A DNA stretch of 64,000 nucleotides from Nelumbo lutea (GCA_022828595.1 JAKGHH010000003.1:13888934-13952933); one strand, 5' to 3'; shown: positions 25,601-38,427, numbered from the stretch's first letter. Notes: generated by a model from the letters alone, not told the origin. A program made the numbers and translations.

Positions 25601-25739
25601 CATTTACTAACCTCTGAGTACATTTTTTTTTTCGTTTTCTGTCAAAGTGGTTGAACCATACGTGACTTTCCTTGTATTTATTTTATTTTTTTAATGGAGT
25701 AAATAAAAAAGGTTAAAATTTATTTTAAATTTTAATAAA
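22614..25739. other. Intergenic; no gene called
   Basis: It contains a 55-bp tandem repeat at about 23307-23440, a pyrimidine-rich stretch at 23.6-23.9 kb and possible LINE 3' UTR sequence near 24.3 kb. Open frames here are low-complexity. A copy of the CCATTAGTGAAAA repeat, also at 51.6 and 60.2 kb, is at about 23.1 kb. Confidence 0.3.
23307..23440. repeat. 55-bp AT-rich tandem repeat, about 2.5 copies
   Basis: ATGATGATACTATTCTCACT occurs at 23331 and again at 23386, within a longer repeated AT-rich unit. Confidence 0.75.
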
Positions 25740-26181
25740 TATAAAATAAAATATAATATTGAGTTGTACCCGCCAAGTACATGCTCCACCATTTAGTGCA
25801 GTTAGTTTATCCAGAGAAGGAACGATCGTCGTGCCCTAACCCGCTGAGAGGAGAGGAGAGAGACATCCAACTTCCTTTCTGGCTTTTCCAGAAAAAAAAT
25901 TGAGAAGCAAAAGAGATACAGAAAGCTTTTTTTTTTTTTTTTTTTTTTTTTCCGTTTCAACTCTGTATCTGTATCTGCTTTCTGCTGTTTTCGTCCCCGT
26001 TAGGTTGTTACTACACTTTTTCTTCTTCGTTTTTTAAATTTCAAGTCAGATAAAGAGAAAAAGAAACTTTCTGGTGGTCTCTATTTTCGGTTCGTGGTAG
26101 CTTATTAATTTCGTTGTTGTTCGTGGTTATTTTTCGTTGTTGTGTCATTGATAGAAGCAGGAAGGAGTAGAAGGGATAAAC
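25740..26181 (+). promoter_or_regulatory. Proximal promoter and 5' leader of the H+-ATPase gene
   Basis: A TATAAAA sequence at 25740-25746 is the nearest clear TATA-like box, about 440 bases before the start codon. A 25-base T run lies at 25927-25951. I see no ATG between that run and 26182, so there is no upstream reading frame in the near leader. The transcription start is not shown by sequence alone. Confidence 0.35.
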
Positions 26182-29100
26182 ATGGGAGACAAAGCTGAAA
26201 TTCTGGAGGCTGTGTTGAAGGAGGCTGTAGATTTGGTACTAGATCTAGACTGCGTGCCTATTCACTGTTTTGATTATTGCAAGTGTGGGTTGTTGATTCG
26301 TGTTTTCGCCCTGGATTGAACTTGTGATTGCAGGAAAACATACCGATTGAAGAGGTTTTTGAGAACTTGAGATGTAGCAAGGATGGTCTCACAACCGAGG
26401 CTGCGCAGGAGAGATTGGTTATTTTCGGACACAATAAGCTTGAGGAGAAAAAGGTTATCTACTACCTCTATTCTCCCCTTCTCCTCTTCTTACTCAACGT
26501 TCTACTTGTTTTTCACCGTAATTCAAGATGCTATCGGTTTCATCTTCTTCTTTTTTTTTTTTTTTATTGTTCTGCTTCAGGAGAGTAAGGTCTTGAAGTT
26601 CTTAGGGTTTATGTGGAATCCCCTGTCATGGGTCATGGAAGCTGCTGCCATTATGGCTATTGCTCTTGCCAATGGAGGAGTGAGCATTAATTTTCTTGCT
26701 TTCTTTTTCATGGATTTTAGTTCTTATCATCAAGGATTTGTTCATTATTCTATATTGTCCCCTATCTTTTTCAGGGAAAGCCTCCTGACTGGCAGGATTT
26801 CGTGGGTATCATTACTCTACTTGTTATCAACTCCACCATCAGTTTCATTGAAGAAAACAACGCGGGTAATGCCGCTGCTGCTCTCATGGCTCGTCTTGCC
26901 CCCAAAGCCAAGGTCGTACTAGTGGCCGGAAACAGTTTATTCCGTTGTTTCAGGATAACGTCATTATTTTTGTTCTTTCATGTTCGGCTGTGGGTGGTGG
27001 TTTCCCTTTATGTCTGAAATCCTTATTTATGTAGCGTTCAATGAACAATATTGCAGGTCCTCCGGGATGGAAGGTGGAGTGAGGAAGATGCTTCTATTCT
27101 TGTCCCAGGTGACATAATTAGTATTAAGCTAGGGGACATTATCCCTGCAGATGCTCGTCTCCTTGAAGGGGATCCGTTGAAAATCGACCAGGTGCTTCTG
27201 TAATTATTTTTGGTTTGTCTTTGTGATATTTAATTGATTGTATTGGGAACTCTTACATGAGCCATCCTTTGTTTCCTCAGTCTGCACTTACAGGGGAGTC
27301 TCTGCCTGTGACAAAAGGCCCAGGGGATGGTGTTTATTCTGGTTCAACATGTAAACAAGGAGAGATAGAAGCGGTGGTTATTGCCACTGGTGTGCATACC
27401 TTCTTTGGAAAGGCTGCTCACCTTGTGGACACCACAAACCAAGTGGGTCACTTCCAAAAGGTAAGAAAGTGCAACCTTCTTCATCTGTGCTTCATCCTGG
27501 TTGCTGATTTTAATTCTCGTTGGGTACATTGTAGGTCTTGACTGCAATTGGAAACTTCTGTATATGCTCCATTGCTGTTGGAATGATAATAGAAATTATT
27601 GTCATGTATCCAATTCAAGACAGGAAATATCGTCCTGGAATCGACAATCTTCTGGTGCTTCTTATTGGAGGGATTCCTATTGCTATGCCCACCGTCCTAT
27701 CAGTAACAATGGCAATCGGTTCTCACCGCTTATCCCAGCAGGTTGATCAATGACTACTTACTAGTGATATAACCATTTTAATTGGTTATTTCTGGTTGAT
27801 AATGCTGAATACATGTACAATTATGTTATCATCTACAGGGAGCTATCACTAAGAGAATGACAGCAATAGAAGAAATGGCAGGCATGGATGTTCTTTGCAG
27901 TGATAAGACTGGAACTCTTACTTTGAACAAGCTAACAGTTGACAAGAATCTGATTGAGGTAGTAAGGGGTTGATTTAAGGATGCATGTCTAATTGAGAGC
28001 ATACTTCATATCCATTTTCTAATCCTTCCCTTTGTCTTATTTACTCAGGTCTTCACGAAAGGAGTTCATGCTGATACTGTTGTGCTGATGGCAGCCCGAG
28101 CTTCACGAATTGAAAACCAGGATGCAATAGACACTGCTATAGTTGGGATGCTGGCTGACCCCAAGGAAGTAAGTTTGATTTATCATAGTGAGTTTACTTT
28201 TAGATATTAAAGTATATTGTTGTTTCTATTTGGTGTATATATTTTTAATTTTTATCATGTTTACCACTGAAAGGCACGGGCTGGCATTCAAGAGGTTCAC
28301 TTTCTGCCATTCAACCCAACTGATAAACGAACTGCTCTCACTTATATTGACAGTGAAGGCAAAATGCATAGAGTCAGCAAAGGTGCACCAGAGCAGGTAT
28401 GTCCATCTTCACTCGTGTGTATTTTCATAGTTATTAGTTTATTGGTTGTTTATCCACATTCCTACCTGTGATGTGGTTTTCAGATTCTGAATCTTGTACA
28501 CAATAAGTCAGAAATAGAGCGTAGGGTCCATGCTGTGATTGATAAATTTGCAGAACGAGGATTACGATCTCTTGCAGTGGCATACCAGGTGATAGATTAA
28601 TTTATTTCCTGCTTTGCTGATCCTACTGTCCTATGGTGTTTATAACTCATTTTTTTCCTGTGTTTATTTGGTGGATGATTTTCTGATCTACAGGAAGTCC
28701 CGGATGGCAGGAAAGAGAGCTCAGGGGGTCCATGGCAGTTCATTGGTCTCTTGCCACTTTTTGACCCACCCCGACATGACAGCGCAGAGACAATAAGGAG
28801 GGCTCTTAACCTAGGAGTAAATGTTAAAATGATTACAGGTGGGTTTCTATCTTCTGATGCATGCATTTACTGTCTCATGTTTGGGAAGGCCTTTTTGATT
28901 GCCAAAATTAAGTTGGCTAGTTAAGTACATATTTTGTAAATAGAATATTGGCAAACACCCCCTAAGTTTTTTATGTTACGAACTTACAAGTTACAACTAG
29001 GAATCACTTGTAGGATTTTGCTAGCATCAGATGACCAAAAGAGTTTCAATGACAAAATTTAGATATTCTTTTGTCCCTCAAACCAACATAATCATAACCA

Positions 29101-31481
29101 ATTTAGACCCTTTAAAGACTGAAAATGAAGAGTTTGAATGCTATAGAAACTTCTCCAATGAGTAAATAATTCAACTAGTGAAAGATGTCTCAAGACTCCA
29201 AACCTCATGAAGGACTCCGAATTAAAATAAAGAATAATTGCAAAATACCCTTGTTGCCAATAAGGTACAAACAGGAAAACCAGAAAGTAAATGACAACTA
29301 AATACCTTTTATTGTTGTTGACATTCTCTATCAATTCTTACACTGACTAAGGCTGATATTACAAAGGGCAGACCATCAAAAATGGTATAAGGGAAACCTT
29401 AGGTGTTTGGTCTTAATTGATCCAAAGGAAGAAATGACACTGCAAGTGTAAACTTGAGCATCTTGCTGAATAAGGGTTTGAGATGCTATTTATACTAGGA
29501 AAAAAGAAAGTCTTATGCTTTCTTTTCTTACATAAGGAAATGGAGATTTGTCTGATCACTGAAATTGGGAGGGGAAAAGTTGGGTGCTGGAGATGAGAGT
29601 CTGGATCTTCAATCTCACCTCTTCATGTGGCACATTTAGTGGTCCCTTGTGGGCCCCATGCGAAATTTCTCAAGTTATGTTGATTTCTATTTCCTGTGTC
29701 TTTCCTTTTAATACATGCTGTTCTGTTCTTGATCAGAATACTGGAGACAAATCTCTAGTAATTGAAACATGACATCTTGGAAAGCATAAAAGGGTTGGAT
29801 CTCTGGCTGATTTTTTTTTGATAGGTAACGGAAATATTTCATTATATAGACAATAATATACAGGATTTCTGGCTGATAATAGAAAAAGTTTCATGATTGT
29901 TAATTTTTTATCACACATTTGCAAAAAGAAAGTGCACCCTTTGGTACATAGCTTTATTTTAACTATAACTCTATAAATTAATATTCACTTTTAAGAAAAA
30001 AGTGTAATCATGAGTTAGCTCATTATTTGCATTAGCCTTTAAAATGGTTGTGTATGCCACTAATCATGGGGTTGCTTGATTGAATTTATATCATTTACTA
30101 TTAAAAATGTAAAAGAAAACCGTATTTGGTTGCAATTTTATATTACAAATCATGCATTTTTTCATTAAACATCAATTATTGTACAGTTTTAATTCCAATA
30201 TGGTTATTGCACAGTTTTAATTCCAATATGGTTGCATCTATCTAGCTCAAGGTGAATAAAAAATCAGAGCTGGTTAATTCTGCTAGCTGTAAATTTTCCC
30301 TGCCTTGGCAAGTGCAATTTAATTGAACCATTTTTGATGACTTGATTGATGCCTGTCCCTAGCCCAAATGTTGTGGATTGTTTTTTTTTTGAATATCTTA
30401 TATCATTCCCTTTTCTTTGTGCCATCTGAAATTGATCTTCTTTGTCATTTCTTGTATTTCAATTTCTAATGGATCCCTCAAAAGAAAGCACACACTGTTT
30501 TTATTTAATTAAGTTTGGCTTTAAACTGTTAGCATGATTCTATTGCTTATTCCTTTTATTTTAATCAGGTGATCAATTGGCAATAGGAAAGGAAACAGGA
30601 CGACGCCTGGGAATGGGCACCAATATGTACCCATCATCTGCTTTGTTGGGCCAGAACAAGGATGAGTCGATTGCTGCTTTGCCAGTTGATGAATTGATAG
30701 AGAAAGCTGATGGTTTTGCTGGTGTTTTTCCTGGTAGAGAAACAGGATTGTTAGATATGGTTGAGTACTTAATATATTCTCTCCGTGGTTATTTATCTTG
30801 ATGGATTTGCTATTTCTTTGGTTCAGAGCACAAATATGAAATTGTAAAACGTTTGCAAGCAAGGAAACATATATGTGGAATGACTGGGGATGGAGTAAAT
30901 GATGCACCTGCTCTTAAGAAGGCTGACATCGGGATAGCTGTAGCAGATGCCACTGATGCGGCTCGTAGTGCTTCTGATATTGTCCTGACAGAACCTGGAC
31001 TTAGTGTAATCATCAGTGCAGTATTGACTAGTCGAGCAATCTTCCAGAGGATGAAAAACTATACGGTAATGCAATTTAAGTCGTCAATGAAACCAACTTC
31101 CACAGAGGTTTAATTATTTTCCTTTTTTGATAAGTAGCAGAATTTCATTTCCATTTTTATCAATAAAAGATCAGTTCTTGTTTAGTATATGAGCTCTTCT
31201 TGATGTTGCCCTTGCTTTCTTTTTTCTTCTTTGCAGATTTACGCAGTTTCTATAACTATTCGTATTGTGGTAGGTCATCAGAAAGTTGATTTTGGGGTTT
31301 CTTTCATGTAAATGACCTTTACAGACTATTCTTGCACTTTTTTTAATGACCCAATTTCCATTTACTTTCCCTTTTGACAGCTTGGTTTCATGTTACTGGC
31401 CCTTATCTGGAGGTTTGACTTCCCACCCTTCATGGTGCTCATCATTGCTATCCTCAATGATGGTTCGTCTCTCACTCTCTT

Positions 31482-31516
<35 letters not shown>

Positions 31517-33233
31517 TACACACACACACACAGAAATAAACAAACCCCACAATTCTCATCACCAGGCAAAGTAACCAAAAACTAAATAAAAAAAAAAAAT
31601 CAAAAGGAACAGTTGCATCCTTTTCTTCTATATTGTTAAGTGGATCTATATAATTCTTCATGGTCTCCATAATTATGTTGAACTTGATAGCTGTTTGTTG
31701 TTGCTAATGAATTTCAGGTACCATAATGACCATATCGAAGGATAGGGTAAAACCATCTCCTTTGCCAGATAGCTGGAAGCTGGCTGAGATTTTTGCAACT
31801 GGCATAATTCTTGGTAGTTACTTGGCGATGATGACAGTTATTTTCTTTTGGGCAGCATACAAAACAGACTTCTTCCCGGTATGCAGATCTGATCTTTGGA
31901 TAGATCGATAGAAAAGGAAAGAAATGCAGCCAAGTCAATTTTGTTTAGTGGCATGCATATTATATGAACATATTTTTCTAGACATTGGTTGCTGTTTATA
32001 TATTGTATTTCTCTTCAAATATCATGACACATTCAATAAAGTTTGCTTTGCACAAGAGGAGACATTAAATCAACATTCTAGATTCAATAATAATATTATT
32101 ATCATTTTGTAGATAAATGTAACACAAATGATTAATATTTAGTATTGGCCCTGTGCACACACACACATATTATGCTGTTAAATTGCCTTTGTTGTTGGAG
32201 TTAATATGCTCCTTGGTTGATTTGCTAGAAACATTTTGGGGTTTCAACCCTCCAAAAAGAAGCTCATGATGATTTCAGAAAGCTTGCCTCAGCCATATAT
32301 CTACAAGTGAGCACCATCAGTCAGGCCCTCATATTTGTGACACGATCTCGGAGTTGGTCTTTTGTGGAACGCCCTGGTTTGTTGCTTGTTGTGGCCTTCG
32401 TGGTTGCTCAACTGGTTGGTGAACTTATTCCTTTGTTTGCAGGCTGTTGATGATTTCCTACGTTGGAATTCCCTTACTTTTAATTTGTTATTGCAGATAG
32501 CAACACTGATTGCAGTCTATGCCAATTGGGGGTTTGCTGCAATTGAAGGGATTGGATGGGGTTGGGCTGGTATTGTTTGGCTTTACAATATCATTGTCTA
32601 CATCCCACTTGATGTCATAAAGTTCATCATCAGATATGCTCTGAGCGGGAGGGCTTGGGATCTCGTTATTGAACAGAGGGTATGGACAGTGATGCACACT
32701 CTACTGGTGAGAGTAATTTAACCATATGATATGATCTCCTTACTTTGTTGGTCGAACTTATCTGTATTGCAGATTGCCTTCACGAGACAGAAGGATTTTG
32801 GGAAGGAAGCACGTGAGCTTAAGTGGGCACATGCTCAGAGGACTCTTCATGGGCTACAGCCACCTGACACAAAGATGTTCAGTGAACGCACCACTTTTAC
32901 AGAACTCAATCAGATGGCTGAAGAGGCTAAAAGGAGAGCTGAGATTGCAAGGTAAGCATGCTTTTTAAAATCACTGTTTTTTGTTGGAGTGATTTATCTT
33001 TTTCCTTTTTCCTTCCCATTTCCTTTCCATTTCTATTTGTCTGTGCGGGGGTGGGGCAGTTGGCTTGGGATAATGGGGATGGTTTATGGGACCAGAAGCA
33101 CACTGATTTGTTTAACTTATCTTGACTCAATTGCAGACTAAGAGAACTCCACACATTGAAAGGTCACGTGGAATCAGTGGTTAGATTAAAGGGCCTCGAC
33201 ATAGACACAATCCAGCAAGCATACACTGTTTGA
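26182..33233 (+). CDS. AHA: Plasma-membrane H+-ATPase (P3A type), complete, 21 exons
   Basis: Exons 26182-26235, 26334-26453, 26581-26679, 26775-26912, 27057-27191, 27281-27460, 27535-27741, 27839-27958, 28049-28168, 28274-28396, 28484-28588, 28694-28838, 30569-30733, 30827-31065, 31237-31269, 31381-31462, 31718-31878, 32229-32414, 32497-32679, 32773-32951 and 33137-33233 sum to 2871 bases (956 aa), with GT/AG at every junction. The protein pumps protons out of the cell using ATP and energises nutrient uptake. Visible are the N-terminal cytosolic part, the TGES loop (about 186-189), the phosphorylated Asp333 in DKTGTLT, GDGVND (591-596), Asn110, Arg659 and Asp688 at the positions used for proton binding, and the autoinhibitory tail ending QAYTV, whose Thr955 is the 14-3-3 docking residue when phosphorylated. 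Length and N-terminus resemble the Arabidopsis AHA4/AHA11 group. No defect is seen. Confidence 0.97.
29797..29877 (-). mobile_element. 51-bp retroposed LINE/SINE tail with 15-bp TSD in H+-ATPase intron 12
   Basis: The insert 29812-29862 reads on the minus strand as a short 3' end closing in CCTATCAAAAAAA, the usual tail of plant LINE/SINE retroposons. The flanks GGATCTCTGGCTGAT (29797-29811) and GGATTTCTGGCTGAT (29863-29877) differ at one base and form the target-site duplication. It sits inside the 1.73-kb intron 12 and does not touch an exon. Confidence 0.75.
30183..30233. repeat. 28-bp direct tandem repeat in H+-ATPase intron 12
   Basis: ACAGTTTTAATTCCAATATG occurs at 30183 and 30211, a simple tandem duplication. 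Confidence 0.85.
31120..31170 (-). mobile_element. LINE/SINE tail remnant in H+-ATPase intron 14
   Basis: The minus-strand sequence GAAATTCTGCTACTTATCAAA followed by a run of A matches the 3' ends of plant L1/SINE retroposons. No target duplication could be set. Confidence 0.4.
31472..31532. repeat. (TC)n-(CA)n microsatellite in H+-ATPase intron 16
   Basis: A TC run passes directly into a CA run with one interruption (CATACA). It lies shortly after the exon ending at 31462. Confidence 0.9.
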
Positions 33234-34348
33234 GGTCAACTGCATGGCTCCCGTACTTTATATATAATTATATATATACTTATAGTAGTGCTTCTAGAGT
33301 AAAAGATGTAATCAATCCTCCGCCATTCCCCGCATCCTCATAATATCATCACCCTAGAGAGAACTTTCTGTTATTGTGCCTGAGCATTATGCGTTAATTT
33401 AGGAAGTGTGAATGTGTTAGTTGGTCCCCGTTTTTTTTCTTATTTTCTTGTTCTTCACGTTTCCCTGCCCTTCCTGCTCCATAATGGGAGAAAGAAAGTG
33501 CTCAAGGGGATAGGTATGTCTTGGCATTTTTATGTCAATATGAGCAAGCTCTTCTTTATTTTTGGCATTCTACTAGTTGTCTGTTACTCTTGTGCTACCT
33601 CCCTCCCGAGTCGGTCATTCATTTCTAAGGCATACTGATTGTAATTTACTTATTTATGGATGACCATTGAGGCATTGACAGCAGACACGGGGGGCAACTA
33701 TTCTTCTAAATTAGGCAATAATCTTAGTTTTACTTTTGCATTGATCTAGAATGTAGTCTTCTATGCTAGAGCACCCATGCGTATTTGTTGTATCAGCGAA
33801 AGTATGTATCATTTTTGGAGATCAACCGAGATTGGCTGCACTGCACTGCTGGGAACAAAAGTGGTTCAACCAAAAATAAGATATAATAAGATATTTTTTA
33901 GATTTACAATGATATTATAGGATCTTTGCTTCACAAATTTTAGGCAGCATTTGATGTGGTTGGTTCAGGCCTTGTTCTTACCTTTTAGGCCCTGTTCATT
34001 TTTCGGTAAGTCACTTACCTGGGTAAGTAAATTTATCCATGCTCTTTTATTTCTTAGGTAAATAATATAATGACCATTTTAGCCATAAAAATTTCATTAT
34101 CAAAATGCGCATTTTTGTCCTATTCAAGTGTTGGTAACTTTCATCCTGATGAGAAGTTAATTTATTCATGTAGGAGATGGGTATCATTTACTAAGTTATT
34201 ACGAAAATGAATTTTCTCTGGTCCCAACATAAACTTAAAAAAAAAAAAAAGAACATGTATGGTTACCAAGGATCAATGGGTGTTGGTCTGCGTGAGACTG
34301 TTGGGACCGACCTGGATTTGGATGCATGACATTATTTCTTACTGTAAA
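33234..34348. other. 3' UTR and flank of the H+-ATPase gene
   Basis: The first few hundred bases are presumably 3' UTR; the poly(A) site is not evident. A GGCCCTGTTCATTTTTCGGTAAG hAT-type end lies at about 33988 without a clear partner. No further gene is seen. Confidence 0.4.
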
Positions 34349-34630
34349 GGCCTGTTTGATTTGTGGGAATAGGGGTCTGGAATCAGAATTGGAATGGGTT
34401 ATTTTGTTTCCAACTGTTGGGTTGGGCAGAATTGGAATTTCATTCCCAATCCTAGTGGAATCATTCCCTCTGCCCTTGGTAGTGAAATTTCATTCCAGTT
34501 TATTCCAATTGCCATTCCCATTTTTGTTTGAACCAAACAGTGAACAGATCATGGGAGTAGACTATTTTGTTTCTGATTGAGGGATTTTAATTCCAGTTCA
34601 GATTTGGATTGAATGTGAACCAAATGGGCC
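34349..34630. mobile_element. hAT-like MITE, about 282 bp
   Basis: It begins GGCCTGTTTGATTTG and ends with CAAATGGGCC, whose reverse complement is GGCCCATTTG. Internal GAATTGGAAT/ATTCCAGTT words are also mutually inverted. No transposase or target duplication is visible. Confidence 0.55.
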
Positions 34631-35030
34631 ATAAATTTAGCTGGTGTAAATCACCTGATTCCATCCCAATCGATTCTTGCCGTAAACGGAAACATTTGTC
34701 CTCATCCATCGTGGGATTTCTGTGCTGCGGCTGCTGGATTCAATATTGTTAAGGTGCGTTTGGTTGTCAAGAAATAGATGGAAAGTATCTTCGGGAATAT
34801 TCAATATCACAGGTGTTTGTTTCAAAGGAAAATCAGGGAAAGGAAGAGAAAGATGAGGAATGCGGGTTCTTAAAATTCAATGTGGGGCCACACTGGAATG
34901 GTGAGACCCCTTTGAGAAAAGGAAACAAAGTCAAGTTGTGAGAAAATATTGTGGAGAGATTGTATCAGACATCATCTTCCTACCTGCCGTTCAGCTTTAA
35001 CATCTCCGGCACCATCTCCAGCGTTTTCTT

Positions 35031-35110
35031 TCAAAGGTAAGCTTAGATCCAGCATTCTCATGATTTTTGTTCAAAGGTAAGCTTAGATCCAGCATTCTCA
35101 TGATTTTTGT
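35031..35110. repeat. Perfect 40-bp tandem duplication
   Basis: The 40 bases starting TCAAAGGTAAGCTTAGATCC at 35031 are repeated without change from 35071. Each unit contains AAGGTAAGCTT, which looks like a splice donor, but no exon is recognised. Confidence 0.9.
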
Positions 35111-35417
35111 CTTGTTTCGTTGAATGAGTTCCCCTCCAAGTCTTACCGCTGTCTTCCTCCATCATTGGTCGTCCTAACCAATTTCCATTGATAGAACATG
35201 TTTGATCTATTCTTCAAGGGATGGTTCATTTTAGCGTTGGAGCTCCAGATCTAGCTTATGGCATACGTCTGTTCCAGATCTGACAATTTTCACTCATCCC
35301 TTGCTCTCCGTCTGTGATGCGAAGATCAACCAACAAGCGCAGAGAGGATGTTCGTACAGTTTGCAGGCTTTTCTCTCTTTGCATTCTTCTCGTTCACTCC
35401 GGTTGTCTCCCTCTTTC

Positions 35418-37072
35418 TAGGGGTGGCAATGTTGACCCCAACCCATCTAATCCACCCAACCCACCTGCCTAAAATTCATCTGTACCCACCCATTAAGATG
35501 AGGGTCATTATGGGTCAAATCACCCATTTGGATCAAGAGGGTCAGGGTGGGATTGGGTTGAGTACCCATTGGGTTACAAAGGGTGTGGGTCGAGGGTACC
35601 CATTGGGTTGGAAAAGGTTTGGGTCAGTTGGGTCGAGAGGGTCAAGACTTAGGGTGGAGTATTCTGTGAATGTTCTCAATGCTGGCGACCAGTGATTTTC
35701 TCTTCTCCCTTCTCTCTCTCTCTCCCTTCTCAGTGCTGACATCTATTTTTCTTTCTTTATTCTTTTTCTTCTTCTCCTCCTCGTATGTCTGCTCTTTCTG
35801 CCACGATAGAGAATGTGACAAAGATTCACTAGATCTGGTTCAAACCCAGATCTGTGTTCATTGTTTGAAGAGATTGCACTAGATCTGAGTTCCCAAACGC
35901 AAATCTATTGAAGATCTGGTTCAAACCTTGTGAAGGCAGATTTGAGTTCGCATAAATCCAGGGCAAAGGTTGCATTAGGTCTGATTCAAATCTTTATCGT
36001 CTTCCTCTATGAAGATAGATCTGGGTTCACAATCCTCTATGAAGATAGATCTGGGTTCACAAAATAGATCCATGGCAGAGGTCGTGCTAGAAGTTCGCCA
36101 AACGGATCCACCGCAGAGATTGCAGTATATCTAATTAAATCCAAGTTTGTTTTGATCGTCTCCCTATTTGAGGACAGATTTGGGTTTGCCACGTGTAAAG
36201 GAGATGGAATCAGCCACCTGTAAAGAAAATTATGGAAATTACAATTTTTTGAAATTTTTTATTAATTTTAGAAAATGATGGAAACTTTTATAAAAAAAAT
36301 TACTAACATTTTTACATTTTATTTTCTTGTATTAAAAAATACAAAAATATCTATCAATTTTTGTAATTTTCTTACATTTTTTATGTTTGGTTTTCTTGTA
36401 CTTTTGTTATTTATTTGCATTTTATTGATTTACTATAATTTTTGTTGTTTTTTCCGTAATTTTTTATTTTTCCATTTTTAGTGTTTTTTGTAAATTTATA
36501 TTTTCTTTGCATTTTATCATCATTCTATATGTTTCATAATTTATGTTTTTTTTGCACTTTATACATTTTTTGTATTTTTTTGTTATTTATTTGCAATTTT
36601 TGTGTGTTTTCTAAAATGTTTTATAATTTCTTTTAGTTTTTTTGCAACTTCTATTTTTCTTGTTTTATATTTTTCTAAATTTCTGCATTTTTGTATTTTT
36701 TTTTGCACTTTTCTATGTTTTTTTTACAATTTTCCATGTTTATGTGAAATGATACTTTCATTTAATTTTTTCTATAATTTTGATGTCTTATAACTTTTTC
36801 ATTGTTTTTGTGCAAGTATGTTTTTATTTGAAAATTATTTTTGAACTTTTTATCATTTCTATGTTTTTTTAGTTGATATTTCTATGTTTTAATGTATTTA
36901 AAATAATAAAAAATTAGAAAATATGCCACATTGTAGGTGAATGGGTCATATGGGTTGGTCAAGATGGGTCATATGGGGTGGGTCAGGGTGGGTTGTGACC
37001 CACTAACATCAATATGGGTGGGTCGATGATAGTCAACCCACACCCAACCCAACCTACCCATTTGCCACCCTA
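35418..37072. mobile_element. hAT-like non-autonomous element, 1655 bp
   Basis: The ends TAGGGGTGGCAA and TTTGCCACCCTA are inverted. The flanks CCTCTTTC (35410-35417) and CCTCTCTC (37073-37080) form an 8-bp target duplication with one mismatch. Both margins carry many GGGT / ACCC words. The middle holds a 30-bp tandem repeat (36003-36062) and a 700-base T-rich tract (about 36240-36920). No transposase frame is seen. The end sequence belongs to the same TAG-R-GGTG type as the 16.9-kb element. Confidence 0.75.
36003..36062. repeat. 30-bp tandem repeat, two copies
   Basis: TCCTCTATGAAGATAGATCT and the following ten bases are repeated exactly with a 30-base period inside the hAT-like element. 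Confidence 0.9.
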
Positions 37073-37080
37073 CCTCTCTC

Positions 37081-38310
37081 AATCCAAACCCTCTTGAGTA
37101 GTCTCTTCTGTCTAGAGTTCTTCCTCTACGCTTCTTCCCTACTCCAACTACCATTGCTTGTTCATTCTATCCTACTTCTATTACTAATAACTTCATCAAC
37201 GACATTTTTAAAGGCCGGGTTTTTGTAGGCTTACTTATTTCATTGTGAGAAAGCATGGCTCCCCGACCAAGTGTAGAGCAGAAGTTTAAGCGGTTAGACG
37301 TGACTGTGATTTGGCTATTCTTGTTGTTCAAAGTGAAGAATTTTGGGAGGGAATGAATTGCTTTGAGCTTGGAGATATTCCATTTTTACAGGAAGCTATG
37401 ACTGTTGTTGGATACCCACAAGGTTTGGCTTTTAATTTTATCTAAATGAGAGAAATAGAGAATACGAATTTATTAATGGCCTGCTTGAAGTCCATCTGTA
37501 TTAGAATTATATCGTTGTCACCATGTATTGATCCATTCCCATTTGTTAAATGAAATATGAATGATGTCATTCTTGATTTCAAGAAATAAATTCATTTCCA
37601 TTTTCTTCTTTCTTAACTGTATTGAGTACATTTCAAGTGATGATTGATGGTGTGACTTGTGAGTTCAATGCTATGTAAAACCACAATGTAACAATTCCAT
37701 TTCCATTTTTTTTGGACTTATTAAATTTTTTACGTTAATTTATTGAACTAAGATGATTTGTAGGAAAAAAAAAATAATAAGAATTAAAATAACCATGCAA
37801 ACCTATGTGCCTGTATTTTGAGATAGGCATATAGATGGATAGTTCTCTCAGATAAAGTCAAACTCAATAATTTGGGAAGGATTTATTAGCAATTTAATTT
37901 TCATTACTTGTATAAAAAATACAGCAAAAAGAGTCCAAAGTTCTTATCCAGTGTTTCTCAAAAAACGAACAGACGAAAATGAATTTTGGTCTGTTTCTTG
38001 GGAAATAAATACTGAATGCAAAACTAGGAAAAATATAGATCATTTTGTGATTTTGCTCTCCGTTGGCAAGGGGTCTATCCAATAAAGTTTGGTGAAAAAA
38101 ATCTTGGGTGACTCATTTCAAGGTTTCTTTTGGTGAAGTGATTGACCTATGGTACACTTCATTTAACCATTTGAGGTTGGTGAATGAAAATAGGAGTGGC
38201 AGTTACTGGGAAAAACCATGGTATATTGGGAGCTTCCTGCGCATGACATGTGGAAGCTTCCAAACTTACAATCAGCCAAAGTTTTGCAGCAGCAACTGAC
38301 CTAAACGAGA
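37081..38310. other. Intergenic; no gene called
   Basis: Moderately AT-rich. A short frame beginning ATGGCTCCCCGACC near 37256 is interrupted and unrecognised. Confidence 0.3.
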
Positions 38311-38427
38311 TCACATCTCCGCCTCACAAGGGGCAGCCCCACAATGTATTGAAAACATTTCCTGATGATAGTACCAGTAAGATGTTTCCAATACATAGCA
38401 GGAATGTACTGTGGGGCGGAGATGTGA
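38311..38427. mobile_element. Palindromic mini-MITE, copy 2 (117 bp)
   Basis: TCACATCTCCGCC (38311-38323) and GGCGGAGATGTGA (38415-38427) are perfect 13-base inverted ends. Inside, CCCCACAATGTATTG on the left and CAATACAT...TGTGGGG on the right are also inverted. It is non-coding. Confidence 0.75.

Noticed and set aside
30521..30907. 128-codon minus-strand frame
   Set aside because: Antisense shadow of H+-ATPase exon 13 and neighbouring introns.
36275..36793. Phe-rich frames in the T-rich tract
   Set aside because: Composition artefact inside the hAT-like element.
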